DNA of 64,000 nucleotides, taken from positions 124,001-188,000 of the forward strand of contig NZ_STGK01000009.1 of assembly GCF_004919105.1 (NCBI RefSeq). Direction: 5' to 3'. Below, in pieces: positions 25,310 through 35,110 of this stretch (the stretch's first letter is position 1; each line of letters begins with the position of its first letter). Position numbers and translations under genes: made by a program. This DNA comes from Nocardioides sp. GY 10113 (lineage in GTDB: Bacteria > Actinomycetota > Actinomycetes > Propionibacteriales > Nocardioidaceae). Under the pieces are notes generated by a model that worked only from the letters and a program-made list of their open reading frames with translations, had not been told where the DNA came from and made no database searches.

Positions 25310-26605
25310 GTGAACCAGCCGCCCGCCACCACCCCGCGGCGCGCATGGCTGGTCTGGGGCGTGGCGCTCGCCATCTACGTGCTGGCGGTCTTCCACCGCA
25401 CCAGCCTCGCGGTCGCCGGCTTGGCCGCGACCGACCGCTTCGGGCTGTCGGCGAGCCAGCTGGCGTCGTTCACCATGCTGCAGCTGATGGTGTACGCCGG
25501 CATGCAGATCCCGGTCGGCCTGCTGGTGGACCGCTTCGGCCCGCGCACGGTGCTGACCGCCGGCGTCACCCTGGTCAGCCTCGCGCAGACAGGGTTCGCC
25601 CTCGCGGGCTCCTACCCGGAGGCGCTGCTGGCCCGGACGCTGGTCGGGATGGGCGACGCGATGACGTTCATCTGCGTGCTCCGCCTGGTCAGCAGCTGGT
25701 TCTCGGCCCGTCGGATCCCGCTGGTGGTGCAGCTGACCGGCAGCACCGGCCAGATCGGCGCGATCGCGGCGGCGGTGCCGATGACCTGGGCGCTGCGCGA
25801 GCTGGGCTGGAGCGGCGCCTACCTGACCGCTGCCGCGGTCGGGCCGGCGCTCCTGGTCCTGCTGCTGCTCGTGGTCGACGACTCCCCCAGCCGGCGCCAC
25901 GAGCGCGGCCACCCGATGTCGCGACGGGCCCTGCTCGGCAGCCTGCGCGACTCGTGGGCCCAGCCCGGGACGCGGCTCGGCTTCTGGGTGCACTTCAGCA
26001 CCCCGTTCAGCGCCCACCTGCTGGCGCTGCTGTGGGGGTTCCCGTTCCTGGTGGTCAGCGAGGGCGTCTCCGAGACGACCGCCGGCGCCCTGCTGACGCT
26101 GATCGTGGTCGCCACCGTCGCCTCGGGGCCCGCGCTGGGCTGGCTGGTCGGCCGCCACCCGTACCGGCGCTCGACGGCGGCGCTGGTGACCGTCGCGGCC
26201 ACCGCCGGCACCTGGACCGCCGTCCTTGCCTGGCCCGGCCAGGCGCCGCTGTGGCTGCTCGCCGCCCTGATGGTGGTGTGCGGCTGCGCGGGTCCGGTGT
26301 CGATGATCGGGTTCGACGTGGCCCGCACCAGCAACCCTCCGCACCGGCTCGCCAGTGCCAGCGGGATCATCAACCAGGGCGGCTTCGTCGCCGCCCTGCT
26401 GGCGGTCTTCGGCGTCGGCGCCGTGCTGGATCTGCTGACCCCGGGCGCCTCGACCGACTACTCTGCCGAGGCATTCACCGCTGCGATGTCCGTGCAGTAC
26501 CTGCTCTGGGGGCTCGGTGCGGCGCAGATCTGGCGCCACCGGGTCCGGATCAGGCGCCTGATCCCGCGGGAGACGGTCGAGCGCGGCTCCACCATGGTGA
26601 CCTGA
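25310..26605 (+). CDS. MFS transporter
   Basis: This 431-aa protein has twelve predicted hydrophobic helices and the MFS motif between helices 2 and 3 (GLLVDRFGPRTVLTAG). The N-terminal half, with AVFHRTSLAVAGLAATDRFGLS, resembles the nitrate/nitrite or general anion branch of the superfamily, but substrate residues are not clear. It starts with a GTG at 25310, which matches the helix 1 position. The C-terminal tail is short and basic. The esterase gene starts 53 bp downstream in the same direction, so they may be one operon. Substrate unknown. Confidence 0.88.
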   Translation: MNQPPATTPRRAWLVWGVALAIYVLAVFHRTSLAVAGLAATDRFGLSASQLASFTMLQLMVYAGMQIPVGLLVDRFGPRTVLTAGVTLVSLAQTGFALAGSYPEALLARTLVGMGDAMTFICVLRLVSSWFSARRIPLVVQLTGSTGQIGAIAAAVPMTWALRELGWSGAYLTAAAVGPALLVLLLLVVDDSPSRRHERGHPMSRRALLGSLRDSWAQPGTRLGFWVHFSTPFSAHLLALLWGFPFLVVSEGVSETTAGALLTLIVVATVASGPALGWLVGRHPYRRSTAALVTVAATAGTWTAVLAWPGQAPLWLLAALMVVCGCAGPVSMIGFDVARTSNPPHRLASASGIINQGGFVAALLAVFGVGAVLDLLTPGASTDYSAEAFTAAMSVQYLLWGLGAAQIWRHRVRIRRLIPRETVERGSTMVT

Positions 26606-26658
26606 GGGACGTCTCAGGACGTTTCGAGGACGGACGACGAGGAAGGTCGGCAAGCACC

Positions 26659-27549
26659 ATGTCCTGGCAGATGCAGGCGATCGGGCTGTACACCCGCGCC
26701 ACCCGCAAGCGCCGATTCGCCGATCCGCTCGGCGGGGAGCGGCTGCTCTCGGAGCCCAAGGGCTCGCCCGAGCCGCCGGCGAAGGTGGTCGACGGGCTCC
26801 TGGTGAGCATGCACGACATCGCGGGCTTCCCCGCCTACGCGGTGACCCGGGAGGACACGGCGTACTACGACGTGCCGACCGTCGTCTACGCGCACGGCGG
26901 CGCCTTCGTCAGCGAGATCGTCGGTCCGCACTGGCAGTTGATCGCGCAACTCGCCCGCGAGGTCGACGCGGCGGTGCTGGTGCCGATCTACGGCCTGGCG
27001 CCGCAGCACACCGCCCGCGAGGCGAACGAGATGATGGCCACCATCGTCGACCGCAGCAACGGCGAGGGGCGACCGACGTACCTGGTCGGCGACTCCGCCG
27101 GCGGCAACCTGGTCCTGGTCGCCGCCCAGCAGGCCGCGGCGCGGGGCGCCACCTGCATCCGCGGCGTCACCGCGATGGCGCCGTGGCTGGACCTGACGAT
27201 GTCGAACCCCGAGGTCGAGGCGCTGGAGCCGCACGACCCCTGGCTGGCGCGCGCCGCACTGCACGAGGTGGCCCGGGTGTGGGCCGACGGCACGCCGCTG
27301 GACGATCCGACGATCAGCCCGCTGTTCGGGCCCGCCGACGGTCTGCCGCCGGTCGACCTGTGGATCGGGGACCGCGACATCTGCGCGCCGGACGCCCGGC
27401 TGTTGCGCGACGCCCTGCGGGCGGCCGGCAACGACCTGACCTACCACGAGCAGCCGGGGGCGCTGCACGTCTACCCGCTGCTGCCCACGCCCGAGGGGCG
27501 CCGGGCACGCGCGGAGATGATCGACCACATCGGCTACGCCCTCGCCTAG
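26659..27549 (+). CDS. Alpha/beta hydrolase, hormone-sensitive lipase type esterase
   Basis: The 296-aa protein has the oxyanion-hole motif HGGAF (VVYAHGGAFVSE) and the nucleophile elbow GDSAGG (YLVGDSAGGNLVL), with the acid in WIGDRDICAPDARL and the His in PGALHVYPL. This is the HSL / Abhydrolase_3 family of esterases that cleave short to medium acyl esters. There is no signal peptide, so it acts in the cytoplasm. The ATG at 26659 follows a GGAAGG ribosome site. It lies downstream of an MFS transporter and overlaps the convergent glycosylase gene by 4 bp. Confidence 0.9.
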   Translation: MSWQMQAIGLYTRATRKRRFADPLGGERLLSEPKGSPEPPAKVVDGLLVSMHDIAGFPAYAVTREDTAYYDVPTVVYAHGGAFVSEIVGPHWQLIAQLAREVDAAVLVPIYGLAPQHTAREANEMMATIVDRSNGEGRPTYLVGDSAGGNLVLVAAQQAAARGATCIRGVTAMAPWLDLTMSNPEVEALEPHDPWLARAALHEVARVWADGTPLDDPTISPLFGPADGLPPVDLWIGDRDICAPDARLLRDALRAAGNDLTYHEQPGALHVYPLLPTPEGRRARAEMIDHIGYALA

Positions 27550-28160
27550 CCCCTCGGAGCCGGAGCGGGTGCCCGCGGGCTGCGCCGGTACGCCGAGACC
27601 GTCGGGTCGCCCTCGAGCCAGAACCGCCACGGCACGTCGGCGGCCCGGGACACCCCGACCCGGGGCCCCGCCGCGACCGGCAGTCCGTGGTCGACGGCCG
27701 GCCCGAGGCGCGGGGCCTCGGCCTCCGGCTCGGCGAGCTCCCTGCCGGCGGGTGGGGCCAGCAGGTCCGTGCCCTTGTCCGCCAGCGTGATCGCGAGGGC
27801 CTGGGCGAGGTTGCCGGGGCCACGGGCCAGCCGGGCGTCGGCGACCCCGCCGCGGCGTACCCGGGCCAGGTCCAGGCCGGCGACCACCTCCCCGGACCGG
27901 ACCAGCACCGCCGCGCCGTGCTCCGTCGGGCCGGTGACCACGTTGGCGCAGTGGTGGATCCCGTACGAGCGGTAGACGTAGAGCCGCCACGGCGGGCCGT
28001 ACATGATCTCCGAGCGCGGGGGGCGGGTGAAGGCGTGCGAGGCCGGGTCCCGGCTGCCGCCGTACGCCTCCACCTCGGTGATCCGGACCGCGACGCCGTG
28101 GGCGGAGAGCACGCGGCCGAGCAGGCCCCGGGCCGCGGCTGCCACGTCGTCGGTCTGCAT
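27546..28160 (-). CDS. DNA-3-methyladenine glycosylase (MPG/AAG family)
   Basis: The 204-aa protein matches the AAG/MPG family. It has the catalytic motif RITEVEAYGGSRDPASHA with the general-base Glu, the YVYRSYGIHHCANVVT segment that holds the flipped base, and RGPGNLAQALAI. The enzyme removes 3-methyladenine and other alkylated purines and starts base excision repair. The start is ATG 28158-28160 (MQTDDVAAAARGLLG). It is divergent from a zinc-ribbon protein gene. Together with Mug it adds a second DNA glycosylase within 5 kb. Confidence 0.93.
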   Translation of the reverse strand: MQTDDVAAAARGLLGRVLSAHGVAVRITEVEAYGGSRDPASHAFTRPPRSEIMYGPPWRLYVYRSYGIHHCANVVTGPTEHGAAVLVRSGEVVAGLDLARVRRGGVADARLARGPGNLAQALAITLADKGTDLLAPPAGRELAEPEAEAPRLGPAVDHGLPVAAGPRVGVSRAADVPWRFWLEGDPTVSAYRRSPRAPAPAPRG

Positions 28161-28224
28161 GACGCAATTCTCACCGCTTCCGATGGCGTGTCGTTCACCC
28201 TTTGGGGCTACCGTCGGGATCGTC

Positions 28225-28863
28225 ATGGAGAGCAGCACAGAACAGCCCGAGCCGCTCGGCACGCTCATCGAGATCCTCGAGGATGCCGAGTACAAGGTCG
28301 AACAGCCGCTGCCCGGGGTGCTTCGGGTCCAGGGGCGGTTCTCCAACACCGAGCGGATCGCCCTCCAGGCCGCCGCCGACGCCGGCGACCAGCCGGTCGC
28401 GATCTGGGCGATCAGCCATCACGACGACTGGACCCTGGCCGCCTGGGACCGGCCCGAGCTGGTCACCATCACGCAGCGCGGACCGGCGCCGCAGCGCTGG
28501 CGTCACCGCCAGCTGCCGCCGCAGCTGCAGCCGAACGCGCCGACCTTCCTGGAGGGCGCCGCGTCCCGGTTCGACATCGTCACCCGCCCCAAGCACCGCC
28601 CGACCGACGCGGCCCGCGCGGTGCTCGAGTCGTTCGGGATCACCGAGCCCGCCCCGCCGGGCTGGGAGCCGCCCGTGGTCGAGGCGCCGCCGGTGGTGGA
28701 GTCGACGGTGCCGGTCGACACCAAGCCGACCCGGAGCCCGTCCGGTCGCACCCGCACACCCAAGGAGCCGAAGGCGCCCGCGAAGCCGGAGCCCGTGGTC
28801 GCGGTCTGCCCGACCTGCTTCATGGCGCTGCCCGCGACGGGCGTCTGCGACAACTGCGGCTGA
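28225..28863 (+). CDS. Hypothetical protein with C-terminal zinc ribbon
   Basis: The 212-aa protein has an N-terminal globular domain (residues 1-135) of about 120 residues with several conserved Trp, a Pro/Thr/Lys-rich linker (about 145-190) and a C-terminal CPTC-N-CDNC zinc-binding knuckle at the extreme end. I do not recognise the family. The linker plus knuckle plan resembles small actinobacterial nucleic acid or protein-binding factors, but this is only a guess. It starts at ATG 28225 just after a divergent spacer with the glycosylase gene, and is followed by tandem hairpins. Confidence 0.7.
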   Translation: MESSTEQPEPLGTLIEILEDAEYKVEQPLPGVLRVQGRFSNTERIALQAAADAGDQPVAIWAISHHDDWTLAAWDRPELVTITQRGPAPQRWRHRQLPPQLQPNAPTFLEGAASRFDIVTRPKHRPTDAARAVLESFGITEPAPPGWEPPVVEAPPVVESTVPVDTKPTRSPSGRTRTPKEPKAPAKPEPVVAVCPTCFMALPATGVCDNCG

Positions 28864-28867
28864 GCCC

Positions 28868-28946
28868 GAGCCGGGGGTCAGGCCCCCGCGAGCCGGGGGT
28901 TGAGTCCCCGCGAGCCGGGGGTTGAGTCCCCGCGAGCCGGGGGTTG
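28868..28946. repeat. 22-bp tandem repeat forming serial hairpins
   Basis: Three full 22-bp units and a 13-bp partial unit follow each other. Each contains GGGGG and CCCC runs flanking GTTGAGT or GTCAGG and can form a hairpin. The array lies between two convergent genes, so it probably acts as a bidirectional terminator that has expanded by slippage. Confidence 0.75.
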
Positions 28947-28954
28947 CGGCCGCC

Positions 28955-29611
28955 TCACATGCCGAGGTAGCGGCCCGGCCGGTGGTTGAGGGCCAGCACC
29001 AGGTTCAGCGCCACCGCGCCGACCGCGGAGATCGCGACGATCCGGAGGTCGCTCACCGCCAGCGCACCGAGCACGACCCCGGCGTCCAGCGCCATCTGCA
29101 CGTAGCCCGCGCGCAGGCCCAGCCGCTCCTGGGCCAGGATCGCGACGATGTTGAAGCCACCCACGCTGGCGCCGTGCCGGAAGAGGACGAGCAGGCCGAG
29201 CCCGGCCAGCAGGTTGCCGAGCAGCGCGGCGTACAACGGGTCGATCGAGGCCAGGTCGATGAAGCGCGGGTGCACCTCGGCGAGCGCGGAGACGATGCCG
29301 ACGCAGGCCAGGCTGGTCAGCGTGAAGCGCCATCCCTTGCGGCGCAGGGCGAGGGCGAAGAACGGCAGGTTGATCACCACGAACAGCACGCCGAACGGGA
29401 TCGCGGTGCCGTAGGAGACCAGCAGGGAGAGGCCCGCGGTGCCGCCGGTGACGACCTCCGCCTGGCGCAGCAGGAGCAGGCCGAAGGAGATCGTCAGGGT
29501 GCCGGTGACGATCGCGAACAGGTCGTCCACCAGCGAGTGCGGCGGCGCGCTCGATCCGTCCACGGGCTGCTCCGACAGGGGCGCTGCGTCGTCGATCTCC
29601 ACGGTGCTCAC
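28955..29611 (-). CDS. YitT-family integral membrane protein
   Basis: The 218-aa protein has a polar head of about 35 residues and then five or six hydrophobic helices. It carries the YitT signature region VTGGTAGLSLLVSYGTAIPFGVL, followed by a second typical segment near GASVGGFNIVAILAQERLGL. The family (DUF161) is widespread, and its transport or sensing role is not known. The start is GTG 29609-29611 (VSTVEID); a second GTG lies 9 bp inside. There is no clear operon partner; it converges on the zinc-ribbon gene across the tandem-hairpin array. Confidence 0.85.
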   Translation of the reverse strand: MSTVEIDDAAPLSEQPVDGSSAPPHSLVDDLFAIVTGTLTISFGLLLLRQAEVVTGGTAGLSLLVSYGTAIPFGVLFVVINLPFFALALRRKGWRFTLTSLACVGIVSALAEVHPRFIDLASIDPLYAALLGNLLAGLGLLVLFRHGASVGGFNIVAILAQERLGLRAGYVQMALDAGVVLGALAVSDLRIVAISAVGAVALNLVLALNHRPGRYLGM

Positions 29612-29774
29612 ATGAAAACCCTGCCGGCCACGGCACGCCGACGCCCACGCGACGGCGATGTGATCCGAACCACGGGCCGCCGGCGGGCGGTCGCGCCGTG
29701 GGCACGGCGCCGTCCGGCACGCAGCGATCGGCGATCTCTCGCCTCGCCGCGCAGATGCGGGCAAGATCGGAGGC

Positions 29775-30170
29775 ATGAGCGAGCGCAACGTGCTCGGCGG
29801 CGACCTGGAGCCGTGCGGCACCGACCCGATGACCGGCTTCCATCGCGACGGCAACTGCGCGTGCGGCGAGCGAGACGTCGGGCTGCACGCGGTCTGCGCG
29901 GTGATGACCACGGAGTTCCTGGCCCACCAGCGCGAGGTCGGCAACGACCTGAGCACCCCACGGCCGGAGTGGCGCTTCCCCGGCCTCGTCCCGGGCGACC
30001 GGTGGTGCGTGGTAGCGGCCCGCTGGCTCCAGTCGTACGACGCCGGCGTGGCCGCGCCCGTGCTGCTGGCCTCGACCAGCGAGCTGGCGCTGTCGGTGGT
30101 GCCGCTGGAGGCGCTGCGGGAGCACGCCGTCGACGTGCCCGACGACCCGCGCAGCCTCGACGCGCACTGA
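29775..30170 (+). CDS. DUF2237 family protein
   Basis: The 131-aa protein matches the DUF2237 family from end to end: NVLGGDLEPCGTDPMTGFHRDG at the N-terminus, the CACGERDVGLHAVCAVMT segment, and LSTPRPEWRFPGLVPGDRWC in the middle. Family members are small soluble proteins with several conserved Cys, conserved in many bacteria and of unknown function. A metal or redox role is suggested by the Cys pattern only. The start is ATG 29775. It is followed after 71 bp by the Vps62-like gene. Confidence 0.9.
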   Translation: MSERNVLGGDLEPCGTDPMTGFHRDGNCACGERDVGLHAVCAVMTTEFLAHQREVGNDLSTPRPEWRFPGLVPGDRWCVVAARWLQSYDAGVAAPVLLASTSELALSVVPLEALREHAVDVPDDPRSLDAH

Positions 30171-30241
30171 GTCACCCGGGCCGCGCCCGGGGGCCGACCG
30201 GCCCTGTCCGACGTGGCGGGGAGGCGACGAGACTGGCGGGC

Positions 30242-32215
30242 GTGCCGCTCCTCCGCACCCGCGCGGTCCGCCGCCCGCTGGCCCTCGCCGGCTGCCTGGT
30301 CGTGTTCTGGATGCTCCTGCTCCCCCCGGCGGCGGGCGCCGACCCGGCGGGCACGCCCCCGGCACGAGCCTGGACAGGGCAGACCCCGGCGGGACGGCAC
30401 CCGGCCGGCGAGGCCCGGACGGAGCAGGACCAGGAGCAGCAGCTGGCCGAGCGGTTCGCGCCGGTCGTCCGCCTGGTCCACCATCCCGAGGAGTGCGGGC
30501 CGGGCGAGCCGTACCGGCCCTCCGACGTCGACGCGCTGATGGACAACGACTCGGTCGCGCTGCGCGGCCCGTGGACCTTCGACGACCTGGTCACGGTGGG
30601 GCCCGGCGCCGAGGAGCTGTCCCGCGGCCTGAGGGACTGGTCCCTGGACTTCCCCGGCGACCCCCTCAAGCCCGGCTGCGCCTACGAGAAGTGGGCGAAC
30701 CGCGTCTTCGCGGGGACGCCGAGCACGGTCTACGCACACGTCGCGACCCAGCCCGACGAGCCGGGGCGGCTGGCGCTGCAGTACTGGTTCTTCTACCCCT
30801 TCAACGACTTCAACAACAAGCACGAGGGCGACTGGGAGCGGATCCAGCTCGAGTTCGACGTCGGGACCGTGGCGGAGGCGCTCCAGACCGAGCCCGTGCT
30901 CGCGGTCTACAGCGCGCACGAGGGCTCCGAGCGCTCCGACTGGGACGACCCCAAGCTCAGCCTCGCCAACGGCACCCACCCCGAGGTGTACGTCGCCTCC
31001 GGGTCCCACGCGAGCCACTTCACCTCGGACCTGTTCCTGCTCCGCTCCACCACCCAGGGCTTCGGCTGCGACAACACCCTCGGCACCAGCGCGATCACGC
31101 CGGTGGTGCGCACGATCCCGTCCGACGCCGAGCGGGCCGTCGCGCAGTACCCCTGGATCGGCTACCTGGGGCGGTGGGGCCAACGGGAGTCGCCGGCGTT
31201 CTACAGCGGCGCCACCGGCCCGGCCTCGAAGGGACAGTGGACCGAGCCGTTCACGTGGTCGGCCGGCAGCGGCGACAGGAGCTACCCGGTGCCCGGCGGC
31301 TCGGTCTACGGCGCCAAGACCACGGACTTCTTCTGCGACGTGGTCGGGCAGGGCTCGGTGCTGCTGCTCCGGTTCACCGACGCCCCGGGGCCGACGCTGC
31401 TGGTCCTGGCGGTGCTCCTGGGCGCCGCGGGATGGTTGGTCCGCCGTACGTCGTGGAAGGCGGCCCGCGCCTGGCCGGCGACCGCCGAGCGGCCGCTCGG
31501 GCAGACGCTCGCGGTGGCGTGGTGGGTCTACTGGACGCGGTGGCGCCTCTTCGGGGGCATCGGCGCCGGCGTGGCGGCGGTCTCCCTGGTCACCGGGGCG
31601 ATCGGCCAGTTCGCCCAGGGCCTCACGTCCACGGTGGTGGCGTCGGTGGCCCTGATGATCGCGATCCTGTTCGCCCAGGCCGCCACGGCGACCGCCTTCG
31701 GCGAGCTCGACGCGGGACGTACGGCGACCGTCCGCCGGTCCTACGCCGCGGCGACGGCGCGCGCCGGGGCGCTGCTCGGCACCGCCGTGCTGTGGACGGT
31801 CGCGCTGGTGCTGCTGCTGGCGACGCTCTGGCTCGCGCTGCTGGCGCTGCTGTTCTTCACCGCCTGGAGCCTCTTCGTGATGGTGGTGCAGCTCGAGGGC
31901 GTCTCGGGGGTGGCCGCACTGCGCCGCAGCTGGCACCTGGTCCGCGGCCAGTTCGTGAAGGTGCTGCTCCTGCTCGTGCTCGGCGCCGCCCTGTCGACCC
32001 TGGTCGGCGGGTTGCTGGGCTCCCTCGTGCTGGTGGTGGCGCAGGCCCCGTTCGTGCTGGTCAACCTGGTGCCCGGCGTGGTCGCCGGGCTGCTGGTCCC
32101 GTTCACCACCCTGGCCATGACCTACGCCTACTTCGACGGCGTGGCGCGCACGGCGCGGCCGGCGCCGCCCACGCCGCCCGCAGGTGCGGAGGCACCGGAG
32201 CCCGCCGCGCCCTGA
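30242..32215 (+). CDS. Vps62-like exported domain fused to a membrane region
   Basis: The 657-aa protein begins with a signal peptide (LALAGCLVVFWMLLLPPAAGA). Residues about 60-370 resemble the Vps62 family: RFAPVVRLVHHPEE, the LQYWFFYPFND segment, NKHEGDWERIQLEF, and the ASGSHASHF motif. After a hydrophobic helix near 385 comes a C-terminal block with about six hydrophobic helices, which resembles DUF6159-type or YciC-like membrane domains (LRRSWHLVRGQFVKVLLLLV). The fusion puts the Vps62-like part outside the cell and the rest in the membrane. The start is GTG 30242. The function is unknown; the eukaryotic Vps62 relatives act in protein sorting, which tells little here. Confidence 0.75.
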   Translation: MPLLRTRAVRRPLALAGCLVVFWMLLLPPAAGADPAGTPPARAWTGQTPAGRHPAGEARTEQDQEQQLAERFAPVVRLVHHPEECGPGEPYRPSDVDALMDNDSVALRGPWTFDDLVTVGPGAEELSRGLRDWSLDFPGDPLKPGCAYEKWANRVFAGTPSTVYAHVATQPDEPGRLALQYWFFYPFNDFNNKHEGDWERIQLEFDVGTVAEALQTEPVLAVYSAHEGSERSDWDDPKLSLANGTHPEVYVASGSHASHFTSDLFLLRSTTQGFGCDNTLGTSAITPVVRTIPSDAERAVAQYPWIGYLGRWGQRESPAFYSGATGPASKGQWTEPFTWSAGSGDRSYPVPGGSVYGAKTTDFFCDVVGQGSVLLLRFTDAPGPTLLVLAVLLGAAGWLVRRTSWKAARAWPATAERPLGQTLAVAWWVYWTRWRLFGGIGAGVAAVSLVTGAIGQFAQGLTSTVVASVALMIAILFAQAATATAFGELDAGRTATVRRSYAAATARAGALLGTAVLWTVALVLLLATLWLALLALLFFTAWSLFVMVVQLEGVSGVAALRRSWHLVRGQFVKVLLLLVLGAALSTLVGGLLGSLVLVVAQAPFVLVNLVPGVVAGLLVPFTTLAMTYAYFDGVARTARPAPPTPPAGAEAPEPAAP

Positions 32216-32228
32216 CCCACGACAGGGG

Positions 32229-33638
32229 TCAGGCCCCGGCCGCCAGGCTCTCGACCTCGGCGGTCACCTCATGGGTGGTGGCGGCGACGCCGCCGATGGC
32301 GGTGCGTGCCTGGTCGACGGCGGAGAGCTGCTCGGTGGCCAGTCGCGCGATCGACTCCTGGGCACCCGCCACGGAGGAGAAGACGTCGGCGATCTCGGCC
32401 GCTGCCGAGAGCACGTCCTGCGTGCCGGCGCGCACCTGCGCCAGCACCGACTCGATCGAGGCGGTCGCCCGCGAGGTCTCCGCGGCGAGGTCCTTCACCT
32501 CGCCGGCGACGACCGCGAACCCGCGGCCCGCGTCCCCGGCCCGCGCGGCCTCGATCGAGGCGTTGAGCGCGAGCAGGTTCGTCTGAGCGGCGATGCCGGC
32601 GATCGTCTGGGAGATGGTGGCGATCTGCGACACCGACTCCTCGAGCCGCGCCACCACCTCGCGGGAGTGCGCGACGCTGGCGTGCGCCGAGCCGACGACC
32701 TGCGAGACGCCGCCGGCCGCACCCTCGATCTCGGCGGCCGACGTGACCAGGCCCGCCATCACGGACTCCGACTCGGCCACACCCGAGCGCAACGACTCGC
32801 CGGCGGCGTGGAGCACGGTCATCCGCTGCGCCAGCACGTCCGCGCGCTCGCGGCGGGCGTCGAGCTCGGCCCGGGCGGCCTCGGCCGCCTCCGCCTGCTG
32901 CTGGGCGAGCTCACGCTCGGCGAAGGACTGTGCCGCCGCGGTCTCCTCGGCGCGCGCCTGCTGGGTCCGACGGGCCTCCTCGGCCTTCTCGGTGGCCCGC
33001 CAGCCCGCGGCCAGCGCGGCGCACTCCCCGAGCAGCAGCACGGCGTGCAGCAGCGCGAACACGACCGGGTGCGCCCGCGCCCGCGGGTCGGAGAAGACCA
33101 TGTCGGCGGCGGCCAGCCCCATGCCCACGTGGTGGACCGCGACGATGCCGATCGCCAGCAGGAAGGGCGTCCACATCTGGTACAGCGCGACCAGGGCGAC
33201 AGTCACAAAGAAGTGCAGGTGCATGTCGGTCATGCCACCGGAGATGTGCACCAGCAGCACCGACGACAGCACGAGGGCGCTGGACACGGCACCGGCCCGG
33301 AGCGCCTGATCGCTCGCCTGCTGCCCCACCCGCAGCAGCACGGCCATCAGACCGAGGCCGGCGAACACCGTCCACAGTCCCCCGCCGTGCGCCTGGTGCT
33401 CGGCACCCGCCGGGTTCCACAGCAACGCGAGCGCCGCCAGCAGCGGGATGTGGCACCAGGCGACGAGCGCGATCATCCGGTGTCGGGGGAGGAACTCCTC
33501 CTCCGACAGCCGGACTCCGCGCGGGAGCCAGGCGAGCGGCCGGCGTACCGCGTCCTCGGGACCCTCCGGGGACGGCGGGACAGCCTGCCCCCCTGCGGCG
33601 GGCGCGGCGACGGGGGCGCGGTCGATGGTCAGGCTCAT
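32229..33638 (-). CDS. Methyl-accepting chemotaxis-type transducer with membrane sensor
   Basis: The 469-aa protein has five or six hydrophobic helices between residues 55 and 215 with only short loops and no periplasmic sensor domain or HAMP domain. A coiled coil follows (about 220-290), then a methyl-accepting signalling domain with the hairpin-tip sequence [20 protein letters not shown]. Its layout suggests sensing of a membrane-linked or small hydrophobic cue. No che or flagellar genes are near, so it may be an isolated receptor. The start is ATG 33636-33638 with GAGGAG eight bases before it. The gene is divergent from the antiporter. Confidence 0.9.
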   Translation of the reverse strand: MSLTIDRAPVAAPAAGGQAVPPSPEGPEDAVRRPLAWLPRGVRLSEEEFLPRHRMIALVAWCHIPLLAALALLWNPAGAEHQAHGGGLWTVFAGLGLMAVLLRVGQQASDQALRAGAVSSALVLSSVLLVHISGGMTDMHLHFFVTVALVALYQMWTPFLLAIGIVAVHHVGMGLAAADMVFSDPRARAHPVVFALLHAVLLLGECAALAAGWRATEKAEEARRTQQARAEETAAAQSFAERELAQQQAEAAEAARAELDARRERADVLAQRMTVLHAAGESLRSGVAESESVMAGLVTSAAEIEGAAGGVSQVVGSAHASVAHSREVVARLEESVSQIATISQTIAGIAAQTNLLALNASIEAARAGDAGRGFAVVAGEVKDLAAETSRATASIESVLAQVRAGTQDVLSAAAEIADVFSSVAGAQESIARLATEQLSAVDQARTAIGGVAATTHEVTAEVESLAAGA

Positions 33639-33826
33639 GCGTCGGTCTCCTCGGGATCGATCACGCGCATCACTGCGGTGGTCCTTGTCCCACCCCATCG
33701 GTACGGCGCTGCACAACCTGAGCCCGGCACCCGGGACGTCCCGCTCCCCGATCGGCCGCCTTGCGCGACCGCGGCGCGAGAGCATAGGCAGGACGCGGTC
33801 GGCCCGGCCGCTCGAGCGGAGGTGGG

Positions 33827-35014
33827 ATGGAGCTCTTCGTCGCGTTCGCGCTGACCCTGATGGTCGCCGTCCTGGTCTCCGGGCGGGCGCACCGCTCGAT
33901 CCTGTCCACGGCGGTCGTCTTCCTGGCCGCCGGCTTCCTGATCGGGGACGGCGGCTTCGGCTGGCTGCACATCAGCCCGACCGACCCGCTGGTGATCGAC
34001 CTGGCCGAGGTCGCGCTGTTCGCGGTGCTCTTCACCGACGGCATGCACGCCACCCGGGCGCAGCTGGCGAACGTGTGGCACCTGCCGGGACGGGCGCTGA
34101 CCATCGGCCTGCCGGTCACGTTCGCGCTCGGCGCGCTCGCCGCGCACTGGCTGGTCGGGCTGGGCTGGGTGGAGGCGATGCTGCTCTCCGCCGTGCTGGC
34201 GCCGACCGACCCCGTCTTCGCCGAGGCGATCGTGGGCCGCCACGAGATCCCGGCCCGGCTGCGCACCCTGCTCAACGTCGAGTCCGGGCTCAACGACGGG
34301 CTCGCGCTGCCGGTCGTGATCCTGCTGATCGCGGTCTCCGAGCACGACAGCCCGCACCTCGCCGTGATCCTCGGCGAGCTGGCGCTGGGTGTCGCGTTCG
34401 GCTTCGTCATCCCGTGGGTGCTGCTGAAGCTCGAGGCCTCGCGCTGGTTCAGCGCCCACGGCCGGTACCAGCCGCTCAACGTGTTCGCGATCGGCCTGGT
34501 GCTCTTCGCCGCCTGCGAGCTGACCCATGCCAACGCGTTCCTGGCCGCCTTCACCGCCGGCGCGACCGTGGTGGCCGTGGCCCCGCAGATGCAGCAGGCG
34601 TTCGAGCAGTTCGGCGAGCTGGTCGCCGAGCTGGTCAAGCTGGCCGCGATCCTCGTCTTCGGCGCGCTGCTCTCGGTGTCGCTGTTCACCGGGATCGGGG
34701 CCGCCGGGTGGGCGCTCGTCGTCGTACTGCTGGTGGTGGTGCGGCCGGTGGCGCTCGGGGTCGCCCTGCCCGGCAAGCTGCCCAGGCGCGAGTTCATGGC
34801 CGCGGCGTGGTTCGGACCGAAGGGCTTCGCCTCGGTCACCTACGGCCTGCTCGTGCTGACCTCGGGCTCCCCGCACGCGACGCAGCTCTTCGAGCTGGCG
34901 GCGGTGACGATCGCGGTCTCGATCATCGCTCACTCCTCCACCGACGTCGTCGTCGCACGGTGGTTCGCCGGCTCGGACGACGCCCCGGAGCCTGCCGGCG
35001 CCCGCGACGGGTAG
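33827..35014 (+). CDS. Cation:proton antiporter, CPA1 (NhaP-type)
   Basis: The 395-aa protein has about twelve hydrophobic helices. It carries the CPA1 core motifs [11 protein letters not shown] (the TDP segment of the unwound helix) and [13 protein letters not shown] (the ND pair that binds the ion), and later [15 protein letters not shown] with the conserved Arg-like position replaced by Lys. It exchanges Na+ or K+ for H+ across the membrane. At 395 aa it lacks the long cytoplasmic C-terminal domain of larger NhaP proteins. The start is ATG 33827 with GGAGGTGGG before it. It ends before a strong shared hairpin and converges on the Rpf-like gene. Confidence 0.9.
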   Translation: MELFVAFALTLMVAVLVSGRAHRSILSTAVVFLAAGFLIGDGGFGWLHISPTDPLVIDLAEVALFAVLFTDGMHATRAQLANVWHLPGRALTIGLPVTFALGALAAHWLVGLGWVEAMLLSAVLAPTDPVFAEAIVGRHEIPARLRTLLNVESGLNDGLALPVVILLIAVSEHDSPHLAVILGELALGVAFGFVIPWVLLKLEASRWFSAHGRYQPLNVFAIGLVLFAACELTHANAFLAAFTAGATVVAVAPQMQQAFEQFGELVAELVKLAAILVFGALLSVSLFTGIGAAGWALVVVLLVVVRPVALGVALPGKLPRREFMAAAWFGPKGFASVTYGLLVLTSGSPHATQLFELAAVTIAVSIIAHSSTDVVVARWFAGSDDAPEPAGARDG

Positions 35015-35053
35015 GCGGGCGGGACGCGCGCCGACCCTGGGCCGCCGGACGCC

Positions 35054-35090
35054 CGACGGCCCGGCCCGGGAACCCCGGGCCGGGCCGTCG
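35054..35090. terminator. 17-bp perfect hairpin between convergent genes
   Basis: CGACGGCCCGGCCCGGG pairs with its exact reverse complement around an AAC loop. It lies between the antiporter and the Rpf-like gene and can serve both strands. Confidence 0.75.
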
Positions 35091-35110
35091 CTGGCGTGGA
35101 ACCGCCTACC

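Noticed and set aside
28868..28946. CRISPR-like repeat array
   Set aside because: The units are contiguous 22-bp hairpins with no spacers, and there is no cas gene. They are a minisatellite.
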